From: Spirogloea muscicola
Lineage: Eukaryota; Streptophyta; Zygnematophyceae; Spirogloeales; Spirogloeaceae
Assembly: GCA_009602725.1 (NCBI GenBank)
Contig: WELB01000251.1
Coordinates: 1 to 48,974 of the forward strand
Reading direction: 5' to 3'
Length of the DNA stretch: 48,974 bases
The notes under the pieces were generated by a model that was not told the origin of the DNA, searched no databases, and was given only the letters and a program-made list of their open reading frames with translations. The position numbers and the translations under genes were made by a program. Shown here one piece after another: positions 12,483-23,207 of this stretch (within the stretch, counting starts at the first letter, position 1; every line of letters starts with the position of its first letter).

Positions 12483-15400
12483 GGCCGGCGCTCCTCCCGG
12501 CGGCGGCCAGCTCCCGCCTGCCGCTTCTGCTGCTGGCGCTACTGCTGCTGCTGCTGCCGTCCAGCTGCGACGGCAGGGCCCCGTGGGCGGCCCGGCACGG
12601 CCACCGCCGCTGGCCGTGGAGCGGCGGCGGCGACGGCGACGGCATCCCGAGCGATGGCCGCCCCACGCTCTCCGGCTTCGTCACCGTGAACGAGACGGCG
12701 CGCGCGCGCATGTGGTTCACATTCCACGAGGCCATGCAGCCCGACCGGCCGCTGCGCCGCACGCCCATCATCCTCTGGCTCCAGGGCGGCCCCGGCTGCT
12801 CCAGGTACGACGTCGCATGGCCGCGGCCTCTGCTCTCGAGGCGGCGCCGGGCCGCCACTACCGCCAGGAACGGCTGCGGCTGGACTGGCAGCAAGGCTGA
12901 TTGTGGCGGGCTTTTGCTCAAGGCAGGATGCTTCATGTTAGTCTGAGCAGCCAGTGCTTCTCAAGGAGCGCCTCTACCGCCGTGCCCGTTAGTGTCCACC
13001 TGTGTCGCGCCCGTGCACCTCGTGGCCACCATGCTACAAGTCGAGTAGGTAGGCGTCCAACACTCACAGTCTCTGCAAGCACCTCTACTGCATGTGCTTG
13101 CAGCATGACTGGCGCATTCTACGAGCTCGGCCCTTACGTGATCGACGATCACTATCCTCCGCGACTCGTGAGGAATCCGGGCGCGTGGAACAAGCGCTAT
13201 GGCCTGCTATTCATCGACAACCCTGTGGGAGTTGGGTTCAGGTAAGCCAGCTGCCTTGGTCAGAGTATTCTACATCTTCCTGCAGGTTTATCTTTGCCAG
13301 AGCGCTGCCAGAGCAGTTGTAATGAGACGTTTAGACATGCTTCTGGCGCTCCTATTGAAGTGTTGTTTGCAGGTCAGGCCAGTTGATAAATGGCAGCTCT
13401 CCTCTGATACCTATGCAGCCAGACTGATGATGATGATGCTATTCCAAGAAACCAGCTTGGAGTTGCTCGGCATCTGTATCGAGCTCTGAATGCATTCTTC
13501 TCTGAGTTTGCGCCTGCTTATTTCCGGGTACAATCGCCTATGCTCTGTCTCCTTGTGTCTGAGGTGTAGTCTTCTTGTTGATGTGGGCCTTACTATTGCT
13601 GACAGGAAGTTTGCATCAGCTCTCACATAGTTGCCAAACTTTATTTCGCTTGCCATACTCAATTGGGGCTGTTCTTTGCTTTACACTTCCTCACTCCTTT
13701 ACAAGGGGCTTGGTGTTACTTTGATAAGAAGTGCACAAGGTCAAATCAGCTGCTTTCTCAAACCTTACACTAGCTCACTTTTGCAGGACCGTCCTTTCTT
13801 TGCTGCTGGGGAGAGCTATGGAGGGAAGTATATTCCAAGCTTGGGCTACTACACACTGCTCTGGAGAGGCTTGGTTGACGGGTGTGGTGATCATGACCCT
13901 GCCAATGCTTGCTTGAGCATGGACGGCGAAGCGGCCACGGTACAGAGGCCCTTGTTCAGACTGGACGGTCTCATTGTGGGTAACGGGATGACTGACCCTA
14001 AGATCATGGTCCAGACTCACGCGCCGCTGGCCTACTATTTTGGCATTATCGACGGCAACCAGCGGTTGTATGTAAGTGCCGTGCTTTACCAACTGATCAT
14101 AATTTAATGCTCAGGAACTTCTTATATCTTAGCTTCTGAATGCTTCTTACTTCACAGGGCAGTATGTAGCAGACAAATTCCGCTTCAGACCTACTGGGCT
14201 TGACGATTCTGCTGCAGTTGGAGAGATGGGCTGCAAAGGTTGTGCAGCTGACTGAGGAGGAAAAGTGGCGGGAAGCCGAGAGAGAAAGGTCTGCTGGATT
14301 AAATGCATTTCCGTTCTCATGGGCATTGCAAAACATGCTTACATTGGCAAGCTTTGAGTAGGGTTGCATATTTGATGACTGAGCAAGACTTAGCAATACA
14401 GGCTACCGTGCTGGCTGTGGTACAGACTGGAGGTGCTTTAGTGATATACTCAGCAGCATGTCAAAGTTGACTTGTATCAGACTGGATCTTCTGAAGTGGC
14501 TACAAAATGTCAGTGGCCTGCCAACGCTCTTCAATTTCCGCCGAACTGCAGAGTACCACAAGGATGAGGAAGGGCACGACCTGATGGCAGATGTATGTAG
14601 AGAATGATCCCAACTGCTGATTCTGCATGCAAATGTTGAACTCTGTTGGCAACTGCTCAGACATGTACTTCAATCAGAGTGTATCGGGGAGATAGCTAGG
14701 GTCGGTTTGTGCAGGCATGCTGTTTGACCTTCACTCATTAGTCTGCATCAGCTGCTAGAGGCAGATGTCTTACAAGCTTATGTGTGCAGCAGCGCTGGTT
14801 ATTAGTCAAGCTGCATGCTTTACTTGAGAGCCAGCTGTTCATTCTGAGCAAGTGCTATGTGGAATGTGTTCTGAAATTGTTGGTGCAGATGCTTAACAGG
14901 AGGGATGTGCAGCGGGACCTTGGTCTGGAGGACTACATGAAGTTTGAAAGCTGCAACAGGACAGTAAGCGGGAAGCTGGCTCTAGACAACATGAAGAGCG
15001 TCAAGTGGATGATCAATGACATCCTCGCCAACGTGCCTGTGCTCTTCTATCAGGTCCGATCTTGCTCAATCTGTATTTGTATGTCCTAGCTTGCACTTTT
15101 TGGAGGGAGTTCTGGATATCGTGGGATGACTAGGACACTGATGTTGCCGCTAAGGTTGCTTGCAGGGTCAGTTGGATCTCAAGGAGGGCCCGGCTAGCAC
15201 TGAGGATTGGCTGCGGACGCTCTCATGGCCAGGGAAGGAGGACTTCTTCACAGCTCCTAGAGAGGTGGTGCGAGTTGAGAGCCACGTCGCAGCCTACCGC
15301 AAGAGCCACAGCAATCTCACGCACGTCGTAGTACATGACGCAGGTATCAAGAAGGGTGTTGCACTGCCTGAACTGCCCCTATGACGGATGAGGTTACTTT

Positions 15401-15667
15401 GGGGGTTGTGTGCATGCTGGTGATGGTTCACTGCATGCATCAGTACATCCTACACCAGTCGTAATGCTTGAAGGGGTTATCTAGTGAAAAGCACTAGTTC
15501 ACCTACTGACCCTCTTACTGCCATCGTATTTCACAGGCCACATGGCTATTCGGGACCAGCCAGTTAACATGTGGCATGTCATGACCGACTTTGTCGAGGC
15601 GTCCCTGGACAAGCAAGCAGAGGCAAGTGAGGCAAGTGCTTTTGAAAACACTCATGATAAATTTTGA
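12483..15667 (+). CDS. Serine carboxypeptidase (peptidase S10), vitellogenic-carboxypeptidase-like, 5' end in gap
   Basis: Exons: <12483-12804, 13104-13241, 13419-13527, 13787-14071, 14218-14288, 14481-14592, 14889-15053, 15166-15343, 15537-15667; all GT-AG and in phase. It is a secreted or vacuolar acid exopeptidase that removes C-terminal residues. A Leu-rich hydrophobic segment (RLPLLLLALLLLLLPSS) right after the gap is a signal peptide, so the start Met lies in the N run. S10 landmarks: ILWLQGGPGCSSMTGAFYE (oxyanion region, split by intron 1), LLFIDNPVGVGF, the catalytic Ser in FAAGESYGGKYIP, the catalytic Asp in YQGQLDLKEG and the catalytic His in DAGHMAIRDQPV. A TDDDD acidic patch follows GVGFS. 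GQLD rather than GDHD at the Asp favours the CPVL-like branch. All three catalytic residues are present and the frame is open. Confidence 0.93.
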
Positions 15668-16543
15668 TTATCTTAGACACTTCATTGTTTGGAGGACTGG
15701 TTGAGGATTCTTTTGATAGGCAATTCTATGCGAGTAGGCAGGTCACTCTCACTGTGTTGTCAAAGGCCAGTGTCAGAGTTAGTCAACAAAATCGCAGCTG
15801 CGAACACCAAGCCCTTCCTTCACTCGGGCGTGACTTGACCACGCCCGAGTCTGTGATTGTACACGAGGCAAATCTTGGAGCCATTGCTTGGACCCGTAGG
15901 AGCTCTCCAGCAAGAAAGGCCACTTGCAACACGCGCCTTAGTATTGGCTCAAGCGTCCATGTCATTGTCAGGCCAGTCTGGTGAAAGAGGTCTCTTGGAA
16001 CAGCTGGCAAAGGGCTCAGGGTTCGGATTGAGGGAAGAATACGTAGCTCTGACCAACTCAAGGAAGTTCTAATTGCAAGTCAGCCGGTCAGGAGCAGGGG
16101 TTAAGGATCAACAAGGCTTGGGATCTTCAAAGTCCAAGGGTTTTTCATCCAAGGATTCAGGATTCCTCGTTCAGAAGTGCTGTTTGGAGATGGAGCAGCA
16201 CGTGGCGCTTCCGCTGAGCCGACGTGGCATCCGAGCTGGCGAGAGCAATCCGACGTGGCGAGGCCCCGGGGGGGGCGCGGGCGCGTCCAGAAGCCCGGCT
16301 CGGGCCCGGAAGCGTCGCAAGCAGGGGAGCGGGTGCCAGCCACCTCCTCCCTCCCTCCCCGCCGGCAGCTCGTAGCCACGACTAAAGGCTTCCCCACCGG
16401 CCGGGTGGGGTCTTCAAACGACGCTCTCAATCATTCTCGAAGCGGCCCGCTCCCGGCGCTCCCACCAGTGATCCGGAGTTTGCGTTCACACTGCAGTGCC
16501 CAAACCTGGCCAGCGGCGGCGGCGGCGGCGGCGGCGGCTGCGG
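15668..16543. other. Intergenic / promoter of APS reductase
   Basis: It holds the 3' flank of the carboxypeptidase and a rising GC content toward the APS reductase start. No coding exon could be supported. Confidence 0.4.
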
Positions 16544-19500
16544 CATGGCGGCCTCCGTGACGCGCCTCCTACCGGGCGCTGCTGTCGTGGCGGGGCTCGC
16601 CTCTAGGCTCGACGGTGACGCCCGCTGTGGCGCCGCCAGGGCGGCGCCGACGCTGTCGGCGCTGGCGTCNCGCCGCGCGCTGCGCCGTCGCCGTGGACGC
16701 TGACCGCAAGGTGGACGGCGCTGGCCTCGCCGAGGCGCTCGCCGGCGCCTCCCCCTTTGTGGTCATGCACACGGCGCTGAAGACCTTCGGCAACGACATT
16801 GCCATTGCCTTCAGGTAAGATGCAGCTGAAGCAGCTGCGCTGCTGCAGCTGCTTGACGTGCGTACGACAATTAAGTCAGGCTAGGGGCTTCGATCACCTG
16901 TCCGCCAGACAGCAGAGTTGCTGGTGCATCATGTGGACTAGCGACAGCGCGGCTCTGCTTCAGCTTCGCCACTCTGCATCAGCCTTGATCCTGGTGGCTC
17001 ACTTTGCACACTGGCCACTCCGTTGACACCTTATTGGCCTTATCTATCTGGCATTCCTTGCGTCAGTGGTGCGGAGGACGTGGCACTCATCGAGTATGCC
17101 AGGCTCACTGGAAGACCCTTCCGTGTGTTCACCTTGGACACCGGCCGCCTCAACCCTGAGACCTACAAGTTCTTCGAAACAGTGAGACGACGACCTGGAA
17201 GGACCCACTGCAGGGCAACAACTGCATCTGATGAAGCCTGGTACTCCGGGTGTAGCGCTTGCTCTGCAGCATCAGGTTTTTGTTAGACGATTTTTGTAGA
17301 CAATTCAACCAAGCCACGCTCAGTGCAATGTGCATCGTGTGCACAGATGCACTGACGCGGATTGACCTACAGATGTGTGCATATGTGTGCTCTACGCTCA
17401 TGCCTGGTGTTGTCAAGCCTCCCCTTACGGCTGAAAGGTCTCAAGGCTGCTCGCAGGTGGAGAAGCACTATGGCATCAGGATTGAATACATGTTTCCAGA
17501 CTCCACCAATGTTGAGCAGTTGGTGCGGGCCAAGGGCATGTTCTCTTTCTACAAAGACGGGCATCAAGAATGCTGTGGAGTGCGTAAAGTTCAACCCTTG
17601 AAGGTGGGTCTCTTATTGAAGACTTTCAGATGTGCAGCTCGTTTTTGATGAAATGTCAAGCTCTTGGCAAATTGACCACTGCTTTGCTGAATGGGAGGCA
17701 GCGTGATGTTGCTTGAAAAGCAGAGAACTAAAGGGCCTTCTTGAATTTGGTACATGAACTTTTGGCATGCAGCGGGCACTCAAGGGCCTCCGCGCATGGA
17801 TCACAGGGCAGCGCAAGGATCAGTCGCCAGGAACAAGGTCAAATGTTCCTATTGTCCAGGTGAACTAGCGGCAATTGGTATTCCATGCTAAGCTCGTGCA
17901 TGTCTTGTTTAGCTTTCTCTCAGCTCGTTATCCATGCTGCAACGCTTTGGGAAGCCTGTTGCCATACTTTGTGCACACTAGGGGTGACTTGAGATTAAGC
18001 ATGAGCTTGTGACCATGAGCAACCAGAGGTCTGCAAGCTCTACCAGGGCATGTTCCTCCGGTTGGGCTTTTAACTAAATGATTCAGAGAGGAGTACGTTG
18101 TGGCAGGTGGATCCAGCTTTTGAGGGTCTGGATGGTGGCAAAGGCAGTCTTATGAAGTTCAACCCCTTGTCTGACATGAAGAGCACAGAAGTATGGCAGT
18201 GCCTATCTTGTATCTTTTAGTAGCCCCGATAAATGCTTGAATACATTTGCATGCAGTTTTGATAGTATGTTCTTGAGGTCCTCCAGTGTCAGATTTAAGC
18301 ACATTGTTGTGAGCACAGCAGGGAGTGGAGCCTTTGGTCAACAGCAGAGAACCAGGAGACACCTAGCCTGTCAGGTCAGGATGTAATTCTGGGGGCACTT
18401 GACGAGCAGGTCTGGAGCTTCCTGAGAACGCAAGACGTACCTGTCAACGAACTCCACGCCCTGGGCTTCATTTCAATTGGCTGCGAGCCCTGCACGCGTC
18501 CTGTGCTTCCGGGACAGCACGAGCGCGAGGGCAGGTGCACTATATCTTTGAGCATGTTTCCTCGTTTGTAGGAAGAGCCCTGCAAATCTTGTGCAAACGT
18601 TCTTATCTGGAGGTCACTTTCTGAATGTGGGTGCATAGCCTAAGAACCAAATTGTGAGTATGTCCAGGTGGTGGTGGGAGGAGGCCACAGCCAAGGAATG
18701 TGGCCTGCACAAGGGCAACCAGGAGAGCAGCAGCGTGGATGCCCCTGAGAGTAACGGCTCTTCCTCTGCACAGCTGCGGGACCTCTTCGAGTCATCTGAC
18801 GTGGTAGCTCTCAGCAGGCAGGACATGGTGGAGGTGTGTGCACAGCACAGGTTGCCCATTTTGAGCAAAGCTTCTCTAGACTGCTTGCCTGCTTTACTTG
18901 ATGTATAGGTTTGCCTGGAAAGGGTCCACGGACTTTTGTCAAGGTTGCGAGGCTTACATGAAGTAGTATTGACTTGTATATTCTGCTTCTTGGCTGTCTT
19001 GGCAGATTGCCTTGACGAAAGAGCCGAGGAAGGATGCTATGCTTGCTGTACTCTATGCACCCTGGTGCCAGTTTAGCCAGGCTATGGAGGAATCTTATGT
19101 GGAAGTGGCGAAGCACCTAGCAGGGAGTGGGGTTCGAGTAGCCAAATTTCAGGTATTGTGAACCTATATAGGTCATAGGCTTCTCCTACACATTTCATTC
19201 TACTCCATTCTACTCCACTGTGCATAACTGTGTCGCGTCAGATTTGACACATCTACCACCTGTGATCTACTTGCATACTGGGATGCAGGACACATGGGAG
19301 GGAGGGCAATAAATGTCATTCTTATTGAGAGAGACACCAAGCCTTCCGTAGAATAAGGAGAGAACAGAACAGGTCGCTTACCCTTGACATCCACTATTGT
19401 ACTGGACTGCAGGCTGATGGTGATCAAAAAGAATTCTCACAGGAGCATCTTCAGTTGAAGAGCTTTCCCACAATACTGTTCTTCCCTAGAGGTTCCACGG

Positions 19501-19571
19501 TTGCTATTAAGAACCCATCAGAGAGGCGTGACACAATGTCACTTTTGACTTGGGTGCAGTCTCTACAATAA
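16544..19571 (+). CDS. APR: Adenosine 5'-phosphosulfate reductase with C-terminal thioredoxin-like domain, plastid
   Basis: Exons: 16544-16814, 17067-17181, 17457-17603, 17773-17859, 18107-18190, 18410-18534, 18668-18833, 19006-19152, 19413-19571; about 433 residues. It reduces APS to sulfite in plastid sulfate assimilation. The reductase domain has [17 protein letters not shown] (nucleotide loop), [16 protein letters not shown] and, for the [4Fe-4S] cluster, [10 protein letters not shown] plus the downstream [12 protein letters not shown]. The catalytic Cys is in KECGLHKGN. The C-terminal domain has [17 protein letters not shown], with Ser where the redox CxxC has its second Cys, then ADGDQKEF and [13 protein letters not shown]. 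The ATG at 16544 opens a transit-peptide-like frame, but the domain is in another frame after the N at 16670. Exon 1 is one base short of the needed phase, so the N probably hides an indel. Confidence 0.93.
16670..16670. other. Single N that coincides with a frame change in APR exon 1
   Basis: Upstream of this base the ATG frame reads as a transit peptide. Downstream, the conserved frame ([16 protein letters not shown]) is different. The N most likely stands for an unknown number of bases, not a real frameshift. Confidence 0.7.
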
Positions 19572-20835
19572 TTCTACATCATGATTGGGCAACGGGCTCC
19601 TGAGGCAATGAGCACGTTGTTGCTATGTATATAGACTTGAATTCCTTACTTCACATTTCATGCCCTTGACGGAGTTAGCTAGAATAGTCAAGCTACAATT
19701 GGTTGCAGTTGTGTTGCTAACAACATTTTCGAAATACGTTGTAGCAAGGCTCTGCTAGGGTTTTGCTGATTAGGTACAAGCATTGCAATAGGATAAATTG
19801 CAGTAGCTTACTGACTAGTTCTTGTTGACAAGGAACTTGCTAGGCTTATTTCGGTTCATTTGTTGCCTACTCAAAATGCAATGGCTTTCACTGGAAGTGA
19901 AGCATTTCAAGAAGTTGACATTCACTCGCTTACTCGCTGATATGCTTAGGGATCAAAGACTGGCGGTTGAAATGCTTGGGGGTTGTTAACTAGCCTGCCC
20001 TTGAAAGAGATTTGTGTTACCTGCAACATGATGCACACATGCGATGATGTGCACTGAATACTCACTGCGCTGTTTGTCTTATTAAGCGACTCTTGAAATG
20101 CCGGCGTCCATAGCGCCAGACGTCTGATATTTGAGGTGACCACAGAAGTACGTGAACTTCAATGATATCAACAGGATAGCAAGCTAACTTAGAGGATGAG
20201 TGAAACGTGATCAAATGCCATCTGCAATTGCTCTAGCAATGGATGACCATATTATCTGGAAGAAAAGTCCTCATATGTGCCACCACATGCAAGTCTATAT
20301 TCTATCACTTGGAGGCTGCTGTTCTTGACCAAAAGTAAACAAGACATGCTTCACTTTGCCATGAAGCAGTGATGTTCGTGACAGGCGAGTTTTCGCTAAT
20401 GGCCAGTCGAGAGGCACCTGGCAAGAGCAATTAGAGTGTCCTCCAGACAGGGGCAGTCAGAAACAATTGGCCGTAAATTGAAAAAGTCGGGCTCCTCCAG
20501 ATGGGCAATGACTGTACAAATCAGCGTTCACTTCGCAGTCAAGTGTAGAGACAAGGTGGGGGCTGCTTCAAGAGAGCTGCAATGGACAGCTCAACGAATG
20601 ATAGACCGTTACATCATGTGCAGCTCGTCTCTGAGGGTGTTGGTCGTTGTACATAATTAGGCTCAGAGTACGAAAGAGGTCCACCACCTCTCGCGAGAGA
20701 GAGCCAGACGGGCAGATGAAGTAACGGCAGAAACGGCTCTCCAGAAGAAATGGCTGTGAGGGCAATCCGAAAGAAATTAAAATTAGAGGTGAGAGGGAGA
20801 AGCCGCTCTTTCGAACAAGGAGCGCGGCCAGATTG
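19572..20835. other. Gene-free stretch downstream of APR
   Basis: No ORF with family resemblance or splice support. From about 20,430 the strand becomes purine-rich, as in other repeat-derived parts of the window. Confidence 0.5.
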
Positions 20836-20890
20836 ACTGGTGGCTGGAAAAAGCCAGCCCAAAGGAATGGACAAAGGGGGCGAGGGCTAA
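20836..20890 (-). repeat. Diverged copy of the hairpin unit
   Basis: On the minus strand it reads TTTGTCCATTCCTTTGGG followed by a GGCTGG/CCAGCC stem (20842-20859). This is the same order of parts as the better copies near 38.96, 44.7 and 46.2-46.7 kb, but the GGGCGAGC end is rearranged. Confidence 0.6.
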
Positions 20891-21174
20891 AAATAGTCAG
20901 CCTGCAAAAGTATGATCAAGGTCCAAAACCGCCCGGAAGACGTGGAGATCATGAGGGTGAGAGAAGGGAAGGAAGCTCTTCCAAACAAGAAAGAAAGGTG
21001 CGAGAGAAGCAGCTCTTCCAAAGAAGTAAGCTACTTAAAATGGAAATTGCGCTCATCCAAAGAGGGCAACGGCTGTGAATAGCTAGCCAACAACAGAGCA
21101 AGCAAGGTCCAAGAGGTGAGCGAGGTAGAGAGATGAGAATTTGAGAGTATTGAGATGGCGATGACTTTTTGGTT

Positions 21175-21507
21175 CTGGCCGTGCTCCCGGCGTTTGGCAG
21201 TTGGTGGCTGGACCTCCTGCAGCGACATGGACAGCGGACCATCAGTAATTGGCATCAACAGCAAGGTGAGCTGCCCAGCTCAAATTCCGCCGAGTCACTT
21301 GCCCAGGTAATCCGCACGTGGCTTTCCATCTCATTTTAGCGTTCCAAGGCTCATGGCAGCGCACTTGCGCAGGCGGGCAGGCCGCACTTTGGCTGCTGCT
21401 TGTGAATTTCGTCGAGATGACTTATGACTAGCTGCAACTCTGGGAGAGCTGTTTCATTTCCAGCTGCAAATTACTCCGACTTGCGGCTGCTGACTCGGGG
21501 TTACCGA
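21175..21507 (+). pseudogene. 5'-truncated C-terminus of family A non-LTR retrotransposon
   Basis: Reads FGSWWLDLLQRHGQRT, AESLAQVIRTWLSISF, an in-frame stop, then SFPAANYSDLRLLTRGY. These match, in order, FGSRWLDLLQRLARQA, AGSLAQVFRMRLAVSF and SFPASSYSDLMLLTRGY at the end of the intact 40.4-44.6 kb ORF. The terminal stop has become CGA. Internal stops and frame shifts show it is dead. Confidence 0.85.
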
Positions 21508-21641
21508 ATTGAAGCCATTTGCATAGCTGTGCTCTTATAGCGCCATTCGACCCTTCGGCCCGTGTCCACGTTTTATAGGCTGGCTTCCAGAGCCCTCACG
21601 ACCTTTGGAGGATCCCCTATCTTTGCCCCCCACCTGCTTGA

Positions 21642-22327
21642 TTGGAGTCTATTTCTGTGAGTGCGGCCTTCGCAGGCAGAATCCTTGCTACCCATATGCT
21701 GCGATGCCCCCACTGGCCCGAAGTGGTGGGCGTTCAATATCTACTGCGGGATGCATTGGCGGACTTGATGTGTGACGCCAGCTACCGCGCTCTTGTGGAG
21801 GTGATAAAAAGCATGCCCATCACCACAGACGCTCATTGACACCATCACCGTCGCCGCACCCGAGACATTGCAGGTGTATAACCTGGCGGAGGTCCACGAG
21901 CCTTGGTCACTGTGGTTATGATGGAGGCGTAGAAGAGTTCAGCACCGACCCACAGTGGTGGCCACGCATTTGGAAGAGCAGAGCAGAGAAAGCTGCAGTA
22001 CCACTTTGACTACCCCCGCAGCAATCTTTTCCTACCGGCCGCAATCTGACTGGGCTGTGGCTACATAGGTCGTCGTTTTCACACCCTACTTGAGAATATC
22101 GCAAGTGTAGAATATGCACGACGTAAGGGTATGCTTCCAGCCGAGATGGGCATGCCGGCAGCCATGATTGTCGTTTTTGTGATGTCGTGTCAGCCCCTTT
22201 GCAGCTCAACCTCATACTTTGCACCAAATCTGGTCGAGCTTTAGCTGGTGGCAAAAGGGCTTGTCAAAGGCCGTCCAGTATTCGGGCATCAGTTGGCGAC
22301 GTCTGCGTGCTGATTCGTGGTTACTGA
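21642..22327 (+). pseudogene. Truncated REL-type retrotransposon ORF (family B), zinc knuckle to stop
   Basis: It begins with HMLRCPH and LLRDALADLMCDASYRALVE, matching HMLRCAH and LLRDGMQGVFIEAGFKVAVE of the intact element. It continues with a decayed endonuclease region (GGHAFGRAEQRKL, FDYPRSNLFLPAAI, FHTLLENIASV, GMLPAEMGMPAA) and ends DVCVLIRGY-TGA (22298-22327). Several stops and frame shifts are present. The same protein segment is encoded on the opposite strand at 38,846-39,375, which gives a usable alignment. Confidence 0.82.
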
Positions 22328-22659
22328 GCCGGTCAAGCTTAGCAGCAGGTGATGTACATCTGTTGTCGTGCTTGCCTCTGTACTTGGCCTCTCTGCAGCC
22401 GCTGGCTTTCTCAAGGGGACTGCTTTCTGGCGGCTAGACTTTCTGACTTGCGGCTGCATCCTAGAGTGAACAAGTGATAGTCCTACATGGTATGTACCTA
22501 CTTGTGTGTGACGCCGCTTTTCGGTCCCCTGCAGACTTTGTCAACTGTCTTCAAGCTGGCTTTTGCTAGCCCTCGCCCCCTTCGGATGAGCTACTCTCAG
22601 GCCCTCCAACCCTCAATCCACACTACTTGTCTTTGACAGAGAGAAGGCGCGCGGGGCGC

Positions 22660-22705
22660 ATGAAATGAAAGGGAGGCCAATTCAAGCCAATACATTGTTC
22701 AGGCG
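22660..22705 (+). repeat. Short dispersed repeat containing ATGAAATGAAA and TTGTTCAGGC
   Basis: Similar segments occur at 39,660-39,710 (same strand) and 47,520-47,600 (inverted). Shared parts are ATGAA-TGAAA, GG-GG-CAAT, AA-CA-TGTTCAGGC. The parent element is not identified. Confidence 0.5.
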
Positions 22706-22816
22706 AAGGGAAGATTGCGGCTGCCAATATTGTGCGGATCGCGCTAACCCGACAATCAGTGGCAGCGGGCTAGCCGGACGATGGAACGGTCTATAGGCAC
22801 GAACAACGGGAACACG

Positions 22817-22877
22817 TCGGGTGTCACACCCTGCGGGGTACCCTGAATCCATCGAACCTCTTGCCCTGCCCGTTAAC
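22817..22877 (+). repeat. LTR-end-like repeat (fragment)
   Basis: Contains CGGGTGTCACACCCTGCGGG, GTACCCTG and ends TTGCCCTGCCCGTTAA. It matches 45,913-45,971 and 47,091-47,153 (same strand) and 45,121-45,175 (inverted). Confidence 0.55.
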
Positions 22878-23207
22878 GTACAAAAAGCGCGGGAAAGGGA
22901 GAGAGGGAGAGGAGGGGGGGGGGCAGCGGCGCCCACCGACAGCTGACAGTTGACAGTTCCGGGCGGAGCGGGGCGCCTCACACTGGGCGAGCTCCATTGG
23001 CTTCCCAACGGGGGGGGGCCGTCAGCGCCCACCACCTGGCTAGCCTTCCACAGCCGCGCATTCCAAACCGGCAGCGCACCGCTGCCAGCCTCTCCTCGAT
23101 GACGCCGGCGGCCGTCGTGGCGGCGGCGGCGACGGCGGCGGCGGCGAGATCGCTTGAGGCCGTCGTCGTGCGCTCGATGCGCTGACGGCCGTCGCCGGCC
23201 AGCCGCC

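Noticed and set aside
11187-12936. Three very long open frames (500-531 codons) across the N gap
   Set aside because: They are open only because N codons cannot be read as stops. The real exon here is in a different frame and encodes the carboxypeptidase.
16544-16814. Genuine frameshift disabling APS reductase
   Set aside because: The frame change coincides with an N at 16670 and the remaining eight exons are intact, so an assembly problem is more likely.
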